From an uncultured Bacteroidota bacterium (GTDB taxonomy: Bacteria; Bacteroidota; Bacteroidia; Chitinophagales; Chitinophagaceae), in contig CAIVEW010000068.1 in the NCBI GenBank assembly GCA_903905065.1, positions 124,001 to 188,000 on the forward strand: 64,000 bases of DNA. The letters run 5' to 3'. The position numbers and the translations under genes were made by a program. This document shows, piece after piece, positions 17,844 to 26,606 of this stretch. The first letter of the stretch is position 1; each line of letters starts with the position of its first letter. Under the pieces are notes generated by a model that saw only the letters and a program-made list of their open reading frames with translations, was not told the DNA's origin and did not search any database.

Positions 17844-18299
17844 TCAGTCTGTAGTCCTCATTTTTTCAAGCAGCTCACTAAGCAGCGTCGCTTCCCGATC
17901 ATCCAGGCCGCTAATTCGTTTTTGCATGGCATCAACAAGAATATTGGAGCTTTCTACCTGTTTCAAGCCATCGTCCGTGAGTGATATCAGTGTTTCCCGT
18001 TTATCTTCTCTTGAGGTCGTGCGTTTTACGAATTTTTTTATGAGCAAGCGGTCTATTATCCGGGGAACATTTGAGCTTTTTTCGATCATCCTGGAGCCGA
18101 TGTCCTTTACACACATTTGCTCCGGATGCTTGCCTTTCAGTATCCGCAGCACGTTGAACTGTTCAATGGTCAACCCATTGTCTTTAAGGACTGCGTTAAC
18201 GTGCGTTTTTAACCAATAGCTGGTGTACATAAGGTTTACCGCTGCCTTATGCGCAGAATCGGTAAACCGGCTTGATTTTATGGCTTCTTCCAGCTTCAT
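17844..18299 (-). CDS. MarR-family transcriptional regulator
   Basis: A 151-residue winged-helix repressor/activator. The DNA-binding part shows NGLTIEQFNVLRILKGKHPEQMCVKDIGSRM, the recognition helix region KSSNVPRIIDRLL, and the wing VKRTTSREDKRETLISLTDDG, ending in a C-terminal dimerisation helix. I chose ATG 18299 (MKLEEAIKSSRF) because a perfect -7 element ends only four bases before it; the longer frame to 18392 adds 31 cysteine-containing residues unlike MarR proteins. It follows the DUF4838 gene on the same strand with a 92-base gap, so it may be expressed alone. Its target is unknown; the neighbouring polysaccharide or B12 operon are candidates. Confidence 0.88.
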   Translation of the reverse strand: MKLEEAIKSSRFTDSAHKAAVNLMYTSYWLKTHVNAVLKDNGLTIEQFNVLRILKGKHPEQMCVKDIGSRMIEKSSNVPRIIDRLLIKKFVKRTTSREDKRETLISLTDDGLKQVESSNILVDAMQKRISGLDDREATLLSELLEKMRTTD

Positions 18300-18303
18300 A
18301 CCA

Positions 18304-18311
18304 CAAATATA
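18304..18311 (-). promoter_or_regulatory. -7 promoter element TATATTTG immediately before marR-type gene
   Basis: This is a perfect TAnnTTTG on the minus strand. The nearest TTG upstream is 26 bases away, slightly beyond the usual spacing. Only four bases separate the element from ATG 18299, so the mRNA may be leaderless. Confidence 0.45.
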
Positions 18312-18391
18312 ACTCGGTACACCGGTTGATTGTTTGACAATATTGTTTTTAGACCTAACAGCACATCCTGCGCAATATCCGTGCCAGAACA

Positions 18392-20641
18392 TTATTGCAC
18401 GTATATTTCATCACAGGCTATCATTGGCTTTTTATTATCACGGTAGCGCCATTCGGGCAGTTTGGGCAGGTTATTTGCGGTAATGCGGATATATCTAGCC
18501 TGAGCTTTACTTTCCGCATTGTATTCTTTTATAGACAGATCGTAATGTTCTTCAGGTGCACGGTTGGTAATGTCTTTTATCGAATGGTAGTTCATACCAT
18601 CTACGGATACCTCCACAGCTATTTTTTCAGGCTGGAATATCCAGTGCCGTGGATCATCAAGGAAGTGCATTTTTATATTACTTAGGGCCACGACTCGGCC
18701 GAGGTCTAGTGTTGCCACCATCGGCACTCCATAAAAGCATAGCCAGTTGTAGCTAAAGTCATTGTAGCCGGGTGTGCCGTCAACTAGAGTGCGGTTGCCC
18801 TTTGCCGGATAGTCGGGTGCAAAAGGGTATTGCAGTGTCACTGTAGCGTCCGTTGCCCTGGTCGGTGTTACGCCTGCTTTCAAGATCGCATCCCACTCAG
18901 CCTGGTACTGATCTGGTGTAAGGCCGCCTTCGGAGAGTTCCGTAACACCTGCCTTCTTACAATTTGCAACAAACCGGGATATTTTTTCCGCCAGCTTTGG
19001 TTTTACTGTCCACTGGCCTGAGCGGTCTTTTACAAAGACTCCGAATTTTTCAATGCCGTAAAAGCGAGCTTGCTGCAACACGCTATATTCGAGCGGCAGC
19101 CTTGCCCTTATTACGCGGTCAAGGAGCGTAGCATTGTTTTCCACTGCGGCTTCTGCATTATCAAGGATAACACTGTATTGGTCGAGGAATTCCGGTGTGA
19201 GGTAGGAGTTCCATTCGTTTACCGGATTCCCGTAGATATCCAGTTTGCGGTGGGAGGCCAGCATTTTTTCCTCCAGGAGATCTTTATACTGCTGCATGTA
19301 GATCGCGGCCGGGCCATAATAAGCATTTAGAAAATCGGTGGTCAGCTGATTCACATCTGCCTTATCGTTTTCCAGCAACTTCGCGGTAAGATAACTACGC
19401 AATTCCGCCCATTCGCTATAAGTATCGCCGCTGCCCTGCGCGAAAACTCCTTTCACACCATTCTCCATAAAGAACTGCATATTGGGCTGTAGTGTCCGGA
19501 AGTTAGGAAAAGGCGCCAGGTAGTTGGTGAACTCAGTGATATAGTCCCACACAAACAGGTTGGGGGTGAGGGCGCCCCAGGCTTTTACATCGTTCCTGAA
19601 TGCACCCGCCGAACCTTCGGTAAGCAATGGTTTATCCCTGTAAGCGTCTATGTCGCTAAGGAAAATATAGACGTTAGGCGCAGGCTTTAAATCCTTCGGT
19701 GCACGGTGCGTGAAGCCATAAGCGAGGGTAGTGATCGTTTTATCTGGAAAAGCTGCCGCGATGCGGTTTACAAATTGTATCAGGGAGCCAGAGGGGCTGC
19801 CCTGCGCATCATTTGCAGCTTTGCATTTGTCGCATTCACAATAGCCAATATCATCGTTAGGGCTCACTGACCAGTAAACGGCGTCGGGATTAGCAGCCAT
19901 TCTTGTTTTCAGGCCATCAACAACTATTTTATACACGTCTTCATTGGACAGGCATAATTGTGTGGGCTGCCGCGTACCTTTTACCAGTGCATAATATTCC
20001 GGATGAGGCTTAAAGTAAGTTTTCGCCGGCACCAATTTGTCGTAGGAGTGCCCCCATAATCCCCACAGGTCTTCGAATTGCTGGAGCTGGTTCCACTCCA
20101 AATATTCGGCATCATGGCTGGCAGGGTAGTATACTTCGCGGTAAATAAACTGCGGCTTGCTTTCCTCGCGCACGTGCCCCGGGATGACTATTTTTTTAGC
20201 GACCGCGATAATCGCTGAGTCATTACTGATCTTTTTACAATGGAGGTACTTCTCGATAAAACCATATACCCCATAAATAAGTCCCTTACCACTGCCGCCA
20301 TAAAAAACCAGGTCTTTGCCATCGGAAAGCAGCAAGCTTCCTTCAGCAGGTATTTTGCCGGGAATTATCTTTTTTTCTTTGACGGTGTGCCCTATGTATA
20401 TGCCGGGTGTGCTCAGCGATGCGTGGTCGTCTTGTATGGTGAGCTGTACTCCAGACACGCGTTGCACATAGTCCTGCAACACTTGAGCCGCATGTTTTTC
20501 CAGCTTGGTTGCCTGGACCGGAATTATGATCTTGTACTCTGAATTGTTGTTGTCGGCTAAGACCAGCTCCTGTGCGCTGCCGTGGCAGGCATTAAGTGAA
20601 ATAAGCGCAACCAGGCACCCGTAAAGCCATCCCTTAGTCAT
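18392..20641 (-). CDS. DUF4838 glycosidase-like lipoprotein with C-terminal discoidin domain
   Basis: A 749-residue lipoprotein (leader ends LISLNACHG, lipobox NAC). Residues about 25-150 resemble the GH20/GH67 N-terminal alpha/beta domain (KLEKHAAQVLQDYVQRVSGV, PGIYIGHTVKEKK). DUF4838 follows (about 165-470; FKPHPEYYALVKG, QLCLSNEDVYKIVVDGL, SPNDDIGYCECDKCKAAND), a probable TIM-barrel glycosidase-like fold. The last 130 residues look like an F5/8 type C carbohydrate-binding module (VATLDLGRVVALSNIKMHF, EKIAVEVSVDGMNYHSI, ARYIRITANNL). It begins 10 bases after the TPR-barrel gene, so it belongs to the polysaccharide operon and could trim or bind the exported chain, as PgaB or PelA do elsewhere. 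Catalysis is not proven. Confidence 0.85.
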   Translation of the reverse strand: MTKGWLYGCLVALISLNACHGSAQELVLADNNNSEYKIIIPVQATKLEKHAAQVLQDYVQRVSGVQLTIQDDHASLSTPGIYIGHTVKEKKIIPGKIPAEGSLLLSDGKDLVFYGGSGKGLIYGVYGFIEKYLHCKKISNDSAIIAVAKKIVIPGHVREESKPQFIYREVYYPASHDAEYLEWNQLQQFEDLWGLWGHSYDKLVPAKTYFKPHPEYYALVKGTRQPTQLCLSNEDVYKIVVDGLKTRMAANPDAVYWSVSPNDDIGYCECDKCKAANDAQGSPSGSLIQFVNRIAAAFPDKTITTLAYGFTHRAPKDLKPAPNVYIFLSDIDAYRDKPLLTEGSAGAFRNDVKAWGALTPNLFVWDYITEFTNYLAPFPNFRTLQPNMQFFMENGVKGVFAQGSGDTYSEWAELRSYLTAKLLENDKADVNQLTTDFLNAYYGPAAIYMQQYKDLLEEKMLASHRKLDIYGNPVNEWNSYLTPEFLDQYSVILDNAEAAVENNATLLDRVIRARLPLEYSVLQQARFYGIEKFGVFVKDRSGQWTVKPKLAEKISRFVANCKKAGVTELSEGGLTPDQYQAEWDAILKAGVTPTRATDATVTLQYPFAPDYPAKGNRTLVDGTPGYNDFSYNWLCFYGVPMVATLDLGRVVALSNIKMHFLDDPRHWIFQPEKIAVEVSVDGMNYHSIKDITNRAPEEHYDLSIKEYNAESKAQARYIRITANNLPKLPEWRYRDNKKPMIACDEIYVQ

Positions 20642-20651
20642 TTATCCTATT

Positions 20652-23558
20652 TTAGAATCTCCTCAACAGGCCCACGTTCACATCATACTGGTTCAGGAAG
20701 TAATTCGTTGCCGATTGCAGGTTAGACCAGGCTACATTGACCATGACTGTTGTACGATAGAATAGTTGCCTTTGATAACCAGCGCCGACAGTTACCGTGT
20801 TATAAGCATTCAGCGCAAACGCGCTAAAGTCATGTATGATATCATCCGGGGCGTTGCCGTATCCTGCGAAAAATGAAAAGTATTCTGTACGGTTTTCTCT
20901 CAGGTAATACCTTGAAGAAAAGCTTACCGCAAAATAATCTTTGTTAGGAATACCGGTATAGTTGACGAAGATAGGTGAACCGCGCAGGCTCAGGTAAAAA
21001 TCATTCACTTCCTTAGAAACACCAATTACCGGGGAAATGCACGTAGCGCTGTTAAACAGGGAGATGTACATGTATCGTATCCCTAGTTCGCCGGTGTAGC
21101 CGTGCTTAAAACTGTGGAACAGGGAATAGCCCAGCCGAAGGTCAGGAAACTCCGTGGGATCCGGAGAATAGCCCGCCATACCCCAGGAGTACCAGTTCTT
21201 CTTATGGTTGATATTGGCCTCGGCTTCGAATTCATAGCCGGTACCATTAAACCTGCCCGCATAGTTAATGCGGCCGGTTAATGAACCGCCATCCCATTTG
21301 CGGGTGTATTGTGCAGTAGCTATGCTTGTCAAGTTCCGTTTTCCTGTCGAGTCAGTTAGCAAGGAATGCAGATAAAACAAGCCGATCTCATTCCTAAGCG
21401 TGTGACTGTACAGGTATTGGTCATAGTCGGATATCTTGGGGTCGAATGGATTCATTTTAAGCAGTGTATCTTCTGATAGCCATGCGTCATGCCATTTCTT
21501 CTGACTTTCCAGTATCACTGCCCTTTTTGATAGGAAGTAAGGATTTCCGGGATAATAGAAACGGCCACGGTCAATAAGAATCAGCGCGCTGTCGTACTGG
21601 CCTGTCTGGTTAAGCAGGTTGATGGTGTAATACAGTGGAATAGTATCAGCGGGCGCTTCGGCAAGTGCTTTTTTGAATTCGATAAGCGCACTGTCCGTAT
21701 TGCTGTTTTCCATGTACTGCCTTCCGGATCCTACGAGCTGGTCCACATAAGCTGTTTTGAAACGGTTGTTGTATGGATAGTTTGCATACAGTTGTCCGGA
21801 GATAGCATAGGCCGCCTGGTAATTTTTTGCTTCTGCATTCACTACCGACTTTTTAAACAAGAAGTCAGTGGACTCGGGGTAGTAACGCAACGCCTGGTCT
21901 ACAAACTGCAGTGCAGCGGGATACTGCTTCAGTGCCATCTGGATATTGATCATGTAGTTCAGGGCGTCTACATTATCTGGCTGGGCGTCCAGCACCTCTT
22001 TCAATATTTTAAGGGTGTTATAATAATCGTCGTATTGCATGGATTGCCGGCCAGCAGCAAGAGACTGCTCTACCAGGCTCACCAGATATTGCCGGTTATC
22101 ATGGTGCTTCTGTAGCAGCCTACCCGATATTGCAGCCGCATCTTCATATCGCTGGCTTGTCTCCAGTATGCCAGCTTTTTTGAACAGCATTTGTTCATCG
22201 TCCGGGTTGTGCTCCAGCGCCTGGTCTATTACCTGCAGCGCGTCATCATAGCGCTTCTCCGCGAGGTAGCTATTGATGAGATAATTGAGTGCAGTCAGGT
22301 TATTATGGTCATAGTAAAGCACCACTTTCAGCGCTTTCGCAGCACTATCGTATGCCTGGTCGTTCATGAACAGCTTTGCGCTTTGGAGCTTCAGCTCGAT
22401 AAATTCGTCTTTTGCTGCCTGCGAGCGATTTTCCTTGTATAGCTTTTCAGCAATTATTGATGCCTGGCCATAATTCTTCAGTGATTCAAGGATACCCAAT
22501 TTTTTCTTCAGGAGCTCACGGTCGTTCGGTGAATTTTTCAGTCCATAATTAACCCACCTTAGCGCCTCAGTAAGCAATCCCCTGCTGAAGGCTATGTTTA
22601 TGCAGTAGTTGAGTGCTTCTGTATTCCCCGGGTCCTTATCCAGGACCGCCTGGAATTGAGTGTACGGGTCTGTATTGAGGAAAAACCTACCTGCTTCCAT
22701 GCGTATGTAAACGTTCAGTTTATGCACCTCAGGGTTGCCTTTGTACAGTTTGGACAATTTCTCTACGACCTCAATAGCCTCAAGATAGCGGGACATTGCG
22801 TCGAGTATGGCAATTTTTTTCATAAGGAACTCATATGAGTTCGGCGTAGCGGTAAGCGCACGGTTCACGTACTCCAAGGAGCTTTCATAGTTGCCCGACC
22901 TTACATCAAGGGCATAGATAGCCTGTAGTGCCTCTTTATTCATCGGGTCCTGTTCCAGTACCGACTCATACGCGCGCTTGGCTATTTCTATGTAACCACG
23001 GTGAGAATATTGTCGCGCAAGGTTGAGTTTAAAATCGAGGAAGACGCTCCTGATGTACGCGTCGGTGGAGAACCTTTCGTACAGGTAGTCAGCCATTTTA
23101 TTCGCTTCCATCCAGTCGCCCTCTTTCAGATAGATGTCCAGCTTCTTTAAAAGGATGTCACGGTCATCAGGGAAGTATTTAAGCCCCATGCCCGCATATT
23201 CCAGGGCCTGCAGGTAGTTACATGCGGTGGCCTCAAGATTAATAAGATATATATAAGCATCGCGGTACTTCGGATTTTTTTCGATAACGAAATTCAGTTC
23301 ATAGCGTGCGCTGTCTATTTTGCCAGCCAGCGAGAACGCCCGCCCCAGCAGCAGGTGAATATCGAGGTTGTGCGGCGAAATATCTTTCGCTTTATTGCAG
23401 AGGTTAATGGCTTTTTGGTAATGTTTTAAGTCTATCTCCCTCTTTGCATCTTTATACAAATTGTCGGACGACTCGATCATTTTGAGCCATTGCGCATTTG
23501 CGCCGAGGCTCAGTGTGATAAGTATTGCCAGAATTACCAACCTTGGGGTTGATCTCAT
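20652..23558 (-). CDS. TPR solenoid fused to YaiO-like outer-membrane beta-barrel (polysaccharide exporter candidate)
   Basis: A 968-residue protein. After the signal peptide (ILAILITLSLGANAQ) come about 18-20 TPR units (25-700), such as HYQKAINLCNKAKDISPHN and YLQALEYAGMGLKYFPDD. The last 260 residues form a YaiO-type outer-membrane barrel: ATAQYTRKWDGGSLTGRINY, GYEFEAEANINHKKNWY, YSLFHSFKHGYTGELGIRY and the terminal QYDVNVGLLRRF with its final aromatic. A periplasmic TPR arm plus a C-terminal barrel is the layout of PgaA and BcsC, the exit channels of synthase-dependent polysaccharides. It follows two processive-type GT2 genes (25-base gap) and precedes the DUF4838 lipoprotein, so I infer that it is the exporter. 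Confidence 0.88.
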   Translation of the reverse strand: MRSTPRLVILAILITLSLGANAQWLKMIESSDNLYKDAKREIDLKHYQKAINLCNKAKDISPHNLDIHLLLGRAFSLAGKIDSARYELNFVIEKNPKYRDAYIYLINLEATACNYLQALEYAGMGLKYFPDDRDILLKKLDIYLKEGDWMEANKMADYLYERFSTDAYIRSVFLDFKLNLARQYSHRGYIEIAKRAYESVLEQDPMNKEALQAIYALDVRSGNYESSLEYVNRALTATPNSYEFLMKKIAILDAMSRYLEAIEVVEKLSKLYKGNPEVHKLNVYIRMEAGRFFLNTDPYTQFQAVLDKDPGNTEALNYCINIAFSRGLLTEALRWVNYGLKNSPNDRELLKKKLGILESLKNYGQASIIAEKLYKENRSQAAKDEFIELKLQSAKLFMNDQAYDSAAKALKVVLYYDHNNLTALNYLINSYLAEKRYDDALQVIDQALEHNPDDEQMLFKKAGILETSQRYEDAAAISGRLLQKHHDNRQYLVSLVEQSLAAGRQSMQYDDYYNTLKILKEVLDAQPDNVDALNYMINIQMALKQYPAALQFVDQALRYYPESTDFLFKKSVVNAEAKNYQAAYAISGQLYANYPYNNRFKTAYVDQLVGSGRQYMENSNTDSALIEFKKALAEAPADTIPLYYTINLLNQTGQYDSALILIDRGRFYYPGNPYFLSKRAVILESQKKWHDAWLSEDTLLKMNPFDPKISDYDQYLYSHTLRNEIGLFYLHSLLTDSTGKRNLTSIATAQYTRKWDGGSLTGRINYAGRFNGTGYEFEAEANINHKKNWYSWGMAGYSPDPTEFPDLRLGYSLFHSFKHGYTGELGIRYMYISLFNSATCISPVIGVSKEVNDFYLSLRGSPIFVNYTGIPNKDYFAVSFSSRYYLRENRTEYFSFFAGYGNAPDDIIHDFSAFALNAYNTVTVGAGYQRQLFYRTTVMVNVAWSNLQSATNYFLNQYDVNVGLLRRF

Positions 23559-23583
23559 TTTTGGTTATATTTTTAAGGTTAAC

Positions 23584-25131
23584 TTAGCCTGCCTTAACAG
23601 CATTTTTCCTTCTTTGGCCCCCGAACCCTTGCCGTTGCATATTTCCCCATACATGTTTACGCCCGGTAACAAAATTAAAATATCCTTTCAGTGCAAAGAA
23701 CATGATAAGGGGGTGATAAACAAACGGCTCAATAAACGCCATCAAACAAAGGCCTATTGTTTCGCCCCACGTCTTATAATACTTAAATGTTATCTGGTCC
23801 CACAACAAGGCCAATGTGGTGATCATTACCGAGTACGTATAAACAAACACCAGGAGAATGATCGCAAACGGCCAGTTGATCTGTTTTGTTAATATCAGGT
23901 AAATATAAAAAAGAATACCCGTAAATTCAATCAGCGGCGCCCATAGCTCAAAGAGAAAATTGTAGGGGAATACGATAAGGCCAAGCCGGCCATAGCGCGG
24001 ATTGAAGATCACCTTGCGGTGGATGCTCATGATTTGCGCCATACCACGTCCCCAGCGACTACGCTGGCGGCCAAACACTTTTAGCGTAGCAGGCCCTTCG
24101 GTCCAGCAAAGGGTGATGGGTACGTACTTAACGGAGTATTTCCGTTTGTTATCCTTCATCAGGCAGCACATGCGCGTAATGAGGTCCATGTCTTCACCGA
24201 ATGACTTGGAGTCATAACCGCCCGCTTTCACCGCAATCTCTTTATCGAACATTCCAAGACCGCCGGAAACGTTTGGCACCGCGTTGATAAGGTCCCAGCC
24301 CATCTTACCGAGCACAAAGGCCCTGATGTATTCCATTTCCTGGAACCGGGGCAGGAACTTCACCGGTGGGCGTACTCTGATCATCAATCCTTCGTCCACA
24401 TCGCACGAGTTCACCATTCTCAATGTAGCCCCGGTGGCTATTACTTTTCTAAAGTCTTCTTTTACGTGTGTGTAGCCGCATTCAGGGCATGGGGTGCCAA
24501 TTTCCTTTATTTTGGTCATCTCCTCATCCATAAAAGGCTTGATGAGCTTGATCAGGGTATCTTTATCAAGGATACAATCCACGTCGGTACAAAGGAAGTA
24601 TTCGTAAGATGAAATGTTTATGCCCGCATTGGATGCATCCGCCTTACTCTTACCGTTTATTTTGTCAACAACTATGAGTTTATCGTAAGCGCGGTTCGTA
24701 GATTTAAATATTCTCTTGATCGGCTCGCTGTTCAGCTTTTCGATGAAGGCATACTCTACGTGAACGAGGTCAAATTCGCGGATGAGTTTTTCCAGTGTAT
24801 CATCTGTGCTACCGTCATTTATGATGATCACCTCGAACTTCGGATAATTGAATGTAAGCAGCGACCGCACATTCGATATGATCGTTACGCCTTCGTTATA
24901 AGCCGGGGCTATTACCGATATGCCGGGAGCCAGCGGAGACTCAACGATGATATTATAATCGACGGAAGCGTTCTTCTTCATGTACCGCCTGATGGAGATA
25001 AGTGACATAATAGCAAGCGAGGCGTAGGCCATGAGCAGGGTGGTACCGTAAACGAATACACCCGACTGGTAGTAGCTACCCAGATTTTCCCAAAACACCC
25101 CCTTGTTAAAAAACTCTAAAATCGCCCTCAT
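23584..25131 (-). CDS. Processive-type family 2 glycosyltransferase with CPECG insertion
   Basis: A 515-residue inner-membrane GT2. One N-terminal helix (about 23-45) precedes the GT-A domain: ISVIAPAYNEG, VIIINDGSTDD, the DxD in CTDVDC (183-185), FGEDMD (acceptor-base region, 311-316) and QRSRW (356-360), the QxxRW signature of processive synthases such as BcsA, HasA and PgaC. Three to four C-terminal helices (about 385-480) follow. Compared with its neighbour it carries about 20 extra residues at 204-228 with CPECG (215-219), a possible half zinc knuckle. It starts 17 bases after the second GT2 gene. The sugar donor cannot be read from sequence. Confidence 0.92.
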   Translation of the reverse strand: MRAILEFFNKGVFWENLGSYYQSGVFVYGTTLLMAYASLAIMSLISIRRYMKKNASVDYNIIVESPLAPGISVIAPAYNEGVTIISNVRSLLTFNYPKFEVIIINDGSTDDTLEKLIREFDLVHVEYAFIEKLNSEPIKRIFKSTNRAYDKLIVVDKINGKSKADASNAGINISSYEYFLCTDVDCILDKDTLIKLIKPFMDEEMTKIKEIGTPCPECGYTHVKEDFRKVIATGATLRMVNSCDVDEGLMIRVRPPVKFLPRFQEMEYIRAFVLGKMGWDLINAVPNVSGGLGMFDKEIAVKAGGYDSKSFGEDMDLITRMCCLMKDNKRKYSVKYVPITLCWTEGPATLKVFGRQRSRWGRGMAQIMSIHRKVIFNPRYGRLGLIVFPYNFLFELWAPLIEFTGILFYIYLILTKQINWPFAIILLVFVYTYSVMITTLALLWDQITFKYYKTWGETIGLCLMAFIEPFVYHPLIMFFALKGYFNFVTGRKHVWGNMQRQGFGGQRRKNAVKAG

Positions 25132-25148
25132 TAGTTTTCAATAAATAG

Positions 25149-26606
25149 TTATGTTGCAGCGGTTGTACCAGCTGCAGAACTTGGTTTGAAACCACGCCGC
25201 TGCATATTTCCCCACGAATGCTTCCTGTTGAAAATATGGAAAAAATATCCTCTCAGTGCAAAAATCACGATCAGTGGATGGTATAATATCATTTCGACAA
25301 ACACCATCGACGCAATCCTCGCCACGTCCGTCCAGGTTTTATAATACTGGAAAGTCAACTGATCCCACAGCACTGCAAGGGTAGAGATCATGATGGCAAA
25401 AGAGTAAACAAACAGCAAAAGTATTATGGCATAGGGCCAGTTCACAAGGCCAAATATGGCTAACAAGATGTAATAGACGATACCTATGGATTCAACGAAG
25501 GGCGCCAGAAGTTCAAACAGGAAGTTGTATGGGAACATGACCATACCCACTCTCCCGTAGCGTGGGTTAAAGAGCATTTTCCTGTGGGTGAGCATCAATT
25601 GAAAAAGACCCCGTCCCCACCTGGTGCGCTGTCTCATGAATACCTTTAATGAGGTAGGTCCCTCCGTCCAGCACAGTGTTACCGGTATATAACGGACTGC
25701 AGCTTTGATCTTATTATCATGCACATAGCGGTTCATGCGCATCAGCAGTTCCATGTCTTCGCCAAAAGACGCGGGGTCATATCCTCCTGCTTTAATGGCA
25801 ATTTCTTTGTCGAACATGCCTAGGCCGCCCGACACGTTTGGCACACAGTTGATCTGGCTCCAGCCCATCTTGCCAAGCACAAAGGAGCGGATGTACTCTA
25901 GTTCCTGGAAACGGGCAAGCAGCGGCCGGGGTGCCTTCACCTTAATAATTACCCCTTTATCTATTTCGCACGAATTCGCCATTCTTAGGGTAGCACCAGT
26001 AGCGATCACACGTGCATTTTCCTCTTCCATGATCGGCCGGATCAACTTCTGAAGCGTTTGCTCATGCAATATGCAGTCCACATCCGTACACAAAAAGTAC
26101 GGGAACGAGGCAATATTTATTCCGGCATTCGTAGCGTCTGCCTTCGACTTCCCGTTCTCTTTGTCCACGATCACCAGTTTCGCATAGGCGTCGTCCGTTG
26201 ATTTGTAGATGCCCCTTATGGGTTTCGATGCAATTTTAATATCGAATGCGAAATCAATTTTCACCAGCGAGAACTCCTTGATCACCTTTTCAAGTGTATC
26301 ATCGGTACTACCGTCATTGATAATGATCACCTCGTACTTAGGATAGTCGAAAGTAAGCAGCGATCTCACATTACTGATGATCGTAAGACCCTCATTAAAC
26401 GCTGGTGCTATAACCGATACGCCCGGTGCAAGCTCCGAGCCCACAATGACTTTATAGTCGGTATAGCTTTCTTTCCTCAGGAATCTGCGAACGCTGTAGA
26501 ATGACAAAAGCGCCAGGCAAGCATAAATAACAAGAAGTCCCAGACCGTATATGTATACGGTTTTTTCAAAAATCAGTTGTAAGTGTTCTAATAAAGTTCT
26601 CAGCAT
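25149..26606 (-). CDS. Processive-type family 2 glycosyltransferase, paralogue of the adjacent gene
   Basis: A 485-residue protein with the same architecture as the following gene: an N-terminal helix, VSVIAPAFNEG, INDGSTDDTLEK, the DxD in CTDVDC (175-177), FGEDME (282-286), QRTRW (326-330) and a C-terminal helical bundle. The two proteins share long near-identical stretches (LGKMGW, VPNVSGGLGMFDKEIA, LCWTEGP), so they arose by tandem duplication; this one lacks the CPECG insertion. ATG 26606 is chosen because it overlaps the stop of the HEAT gene as TAATG, a typical coupling signal; the longer frame adds nine residues. They may form a heteromeric synthase or add two sugars of a repeat. Confidence 0.92.
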   Translation of the reverse strand: MLRTLLEHLQLIFEKTVYIYGLGLLVIYACLALLSFYSVRRFLRKESYTDYKVIVGSELAPGVSVIAPAFNEGLTIISNVRSLLTFDYPKYEVIIINDGSTDDTLEKVIKEFSLVKIDFAFDIKIASKPIRGIYKSTDDAYAKLVIVDKENGKSKADATNAGINIASFPYFLCTDVDCILHEQTLQKLIRPIMEEENARVIATGATLRMANSCEIDKGVIIKVKAPRPLLARFQELEYIRSFVLGKMGWSQINCVPNVSGGLGMFDKEIAIKAGGYDPASFGEDMELLMRMNRYVHDNKIKAAVRYIPVTLCWTEGPTSLKVFMRQRTRWGRGLFQLMLTHRKMLFNPRYGRVGMVMFPYNFLFELLAPFVESIGIVYYILLAIFGLVNWPYAIILLLFVYSFAIMISTLAVLWDQLTFQYYKTWTDVARIASMVFVEMILYHPLIVIFALRGYFFHIFNRKHSWGNMQRRGFKPSSAAGTTAAT

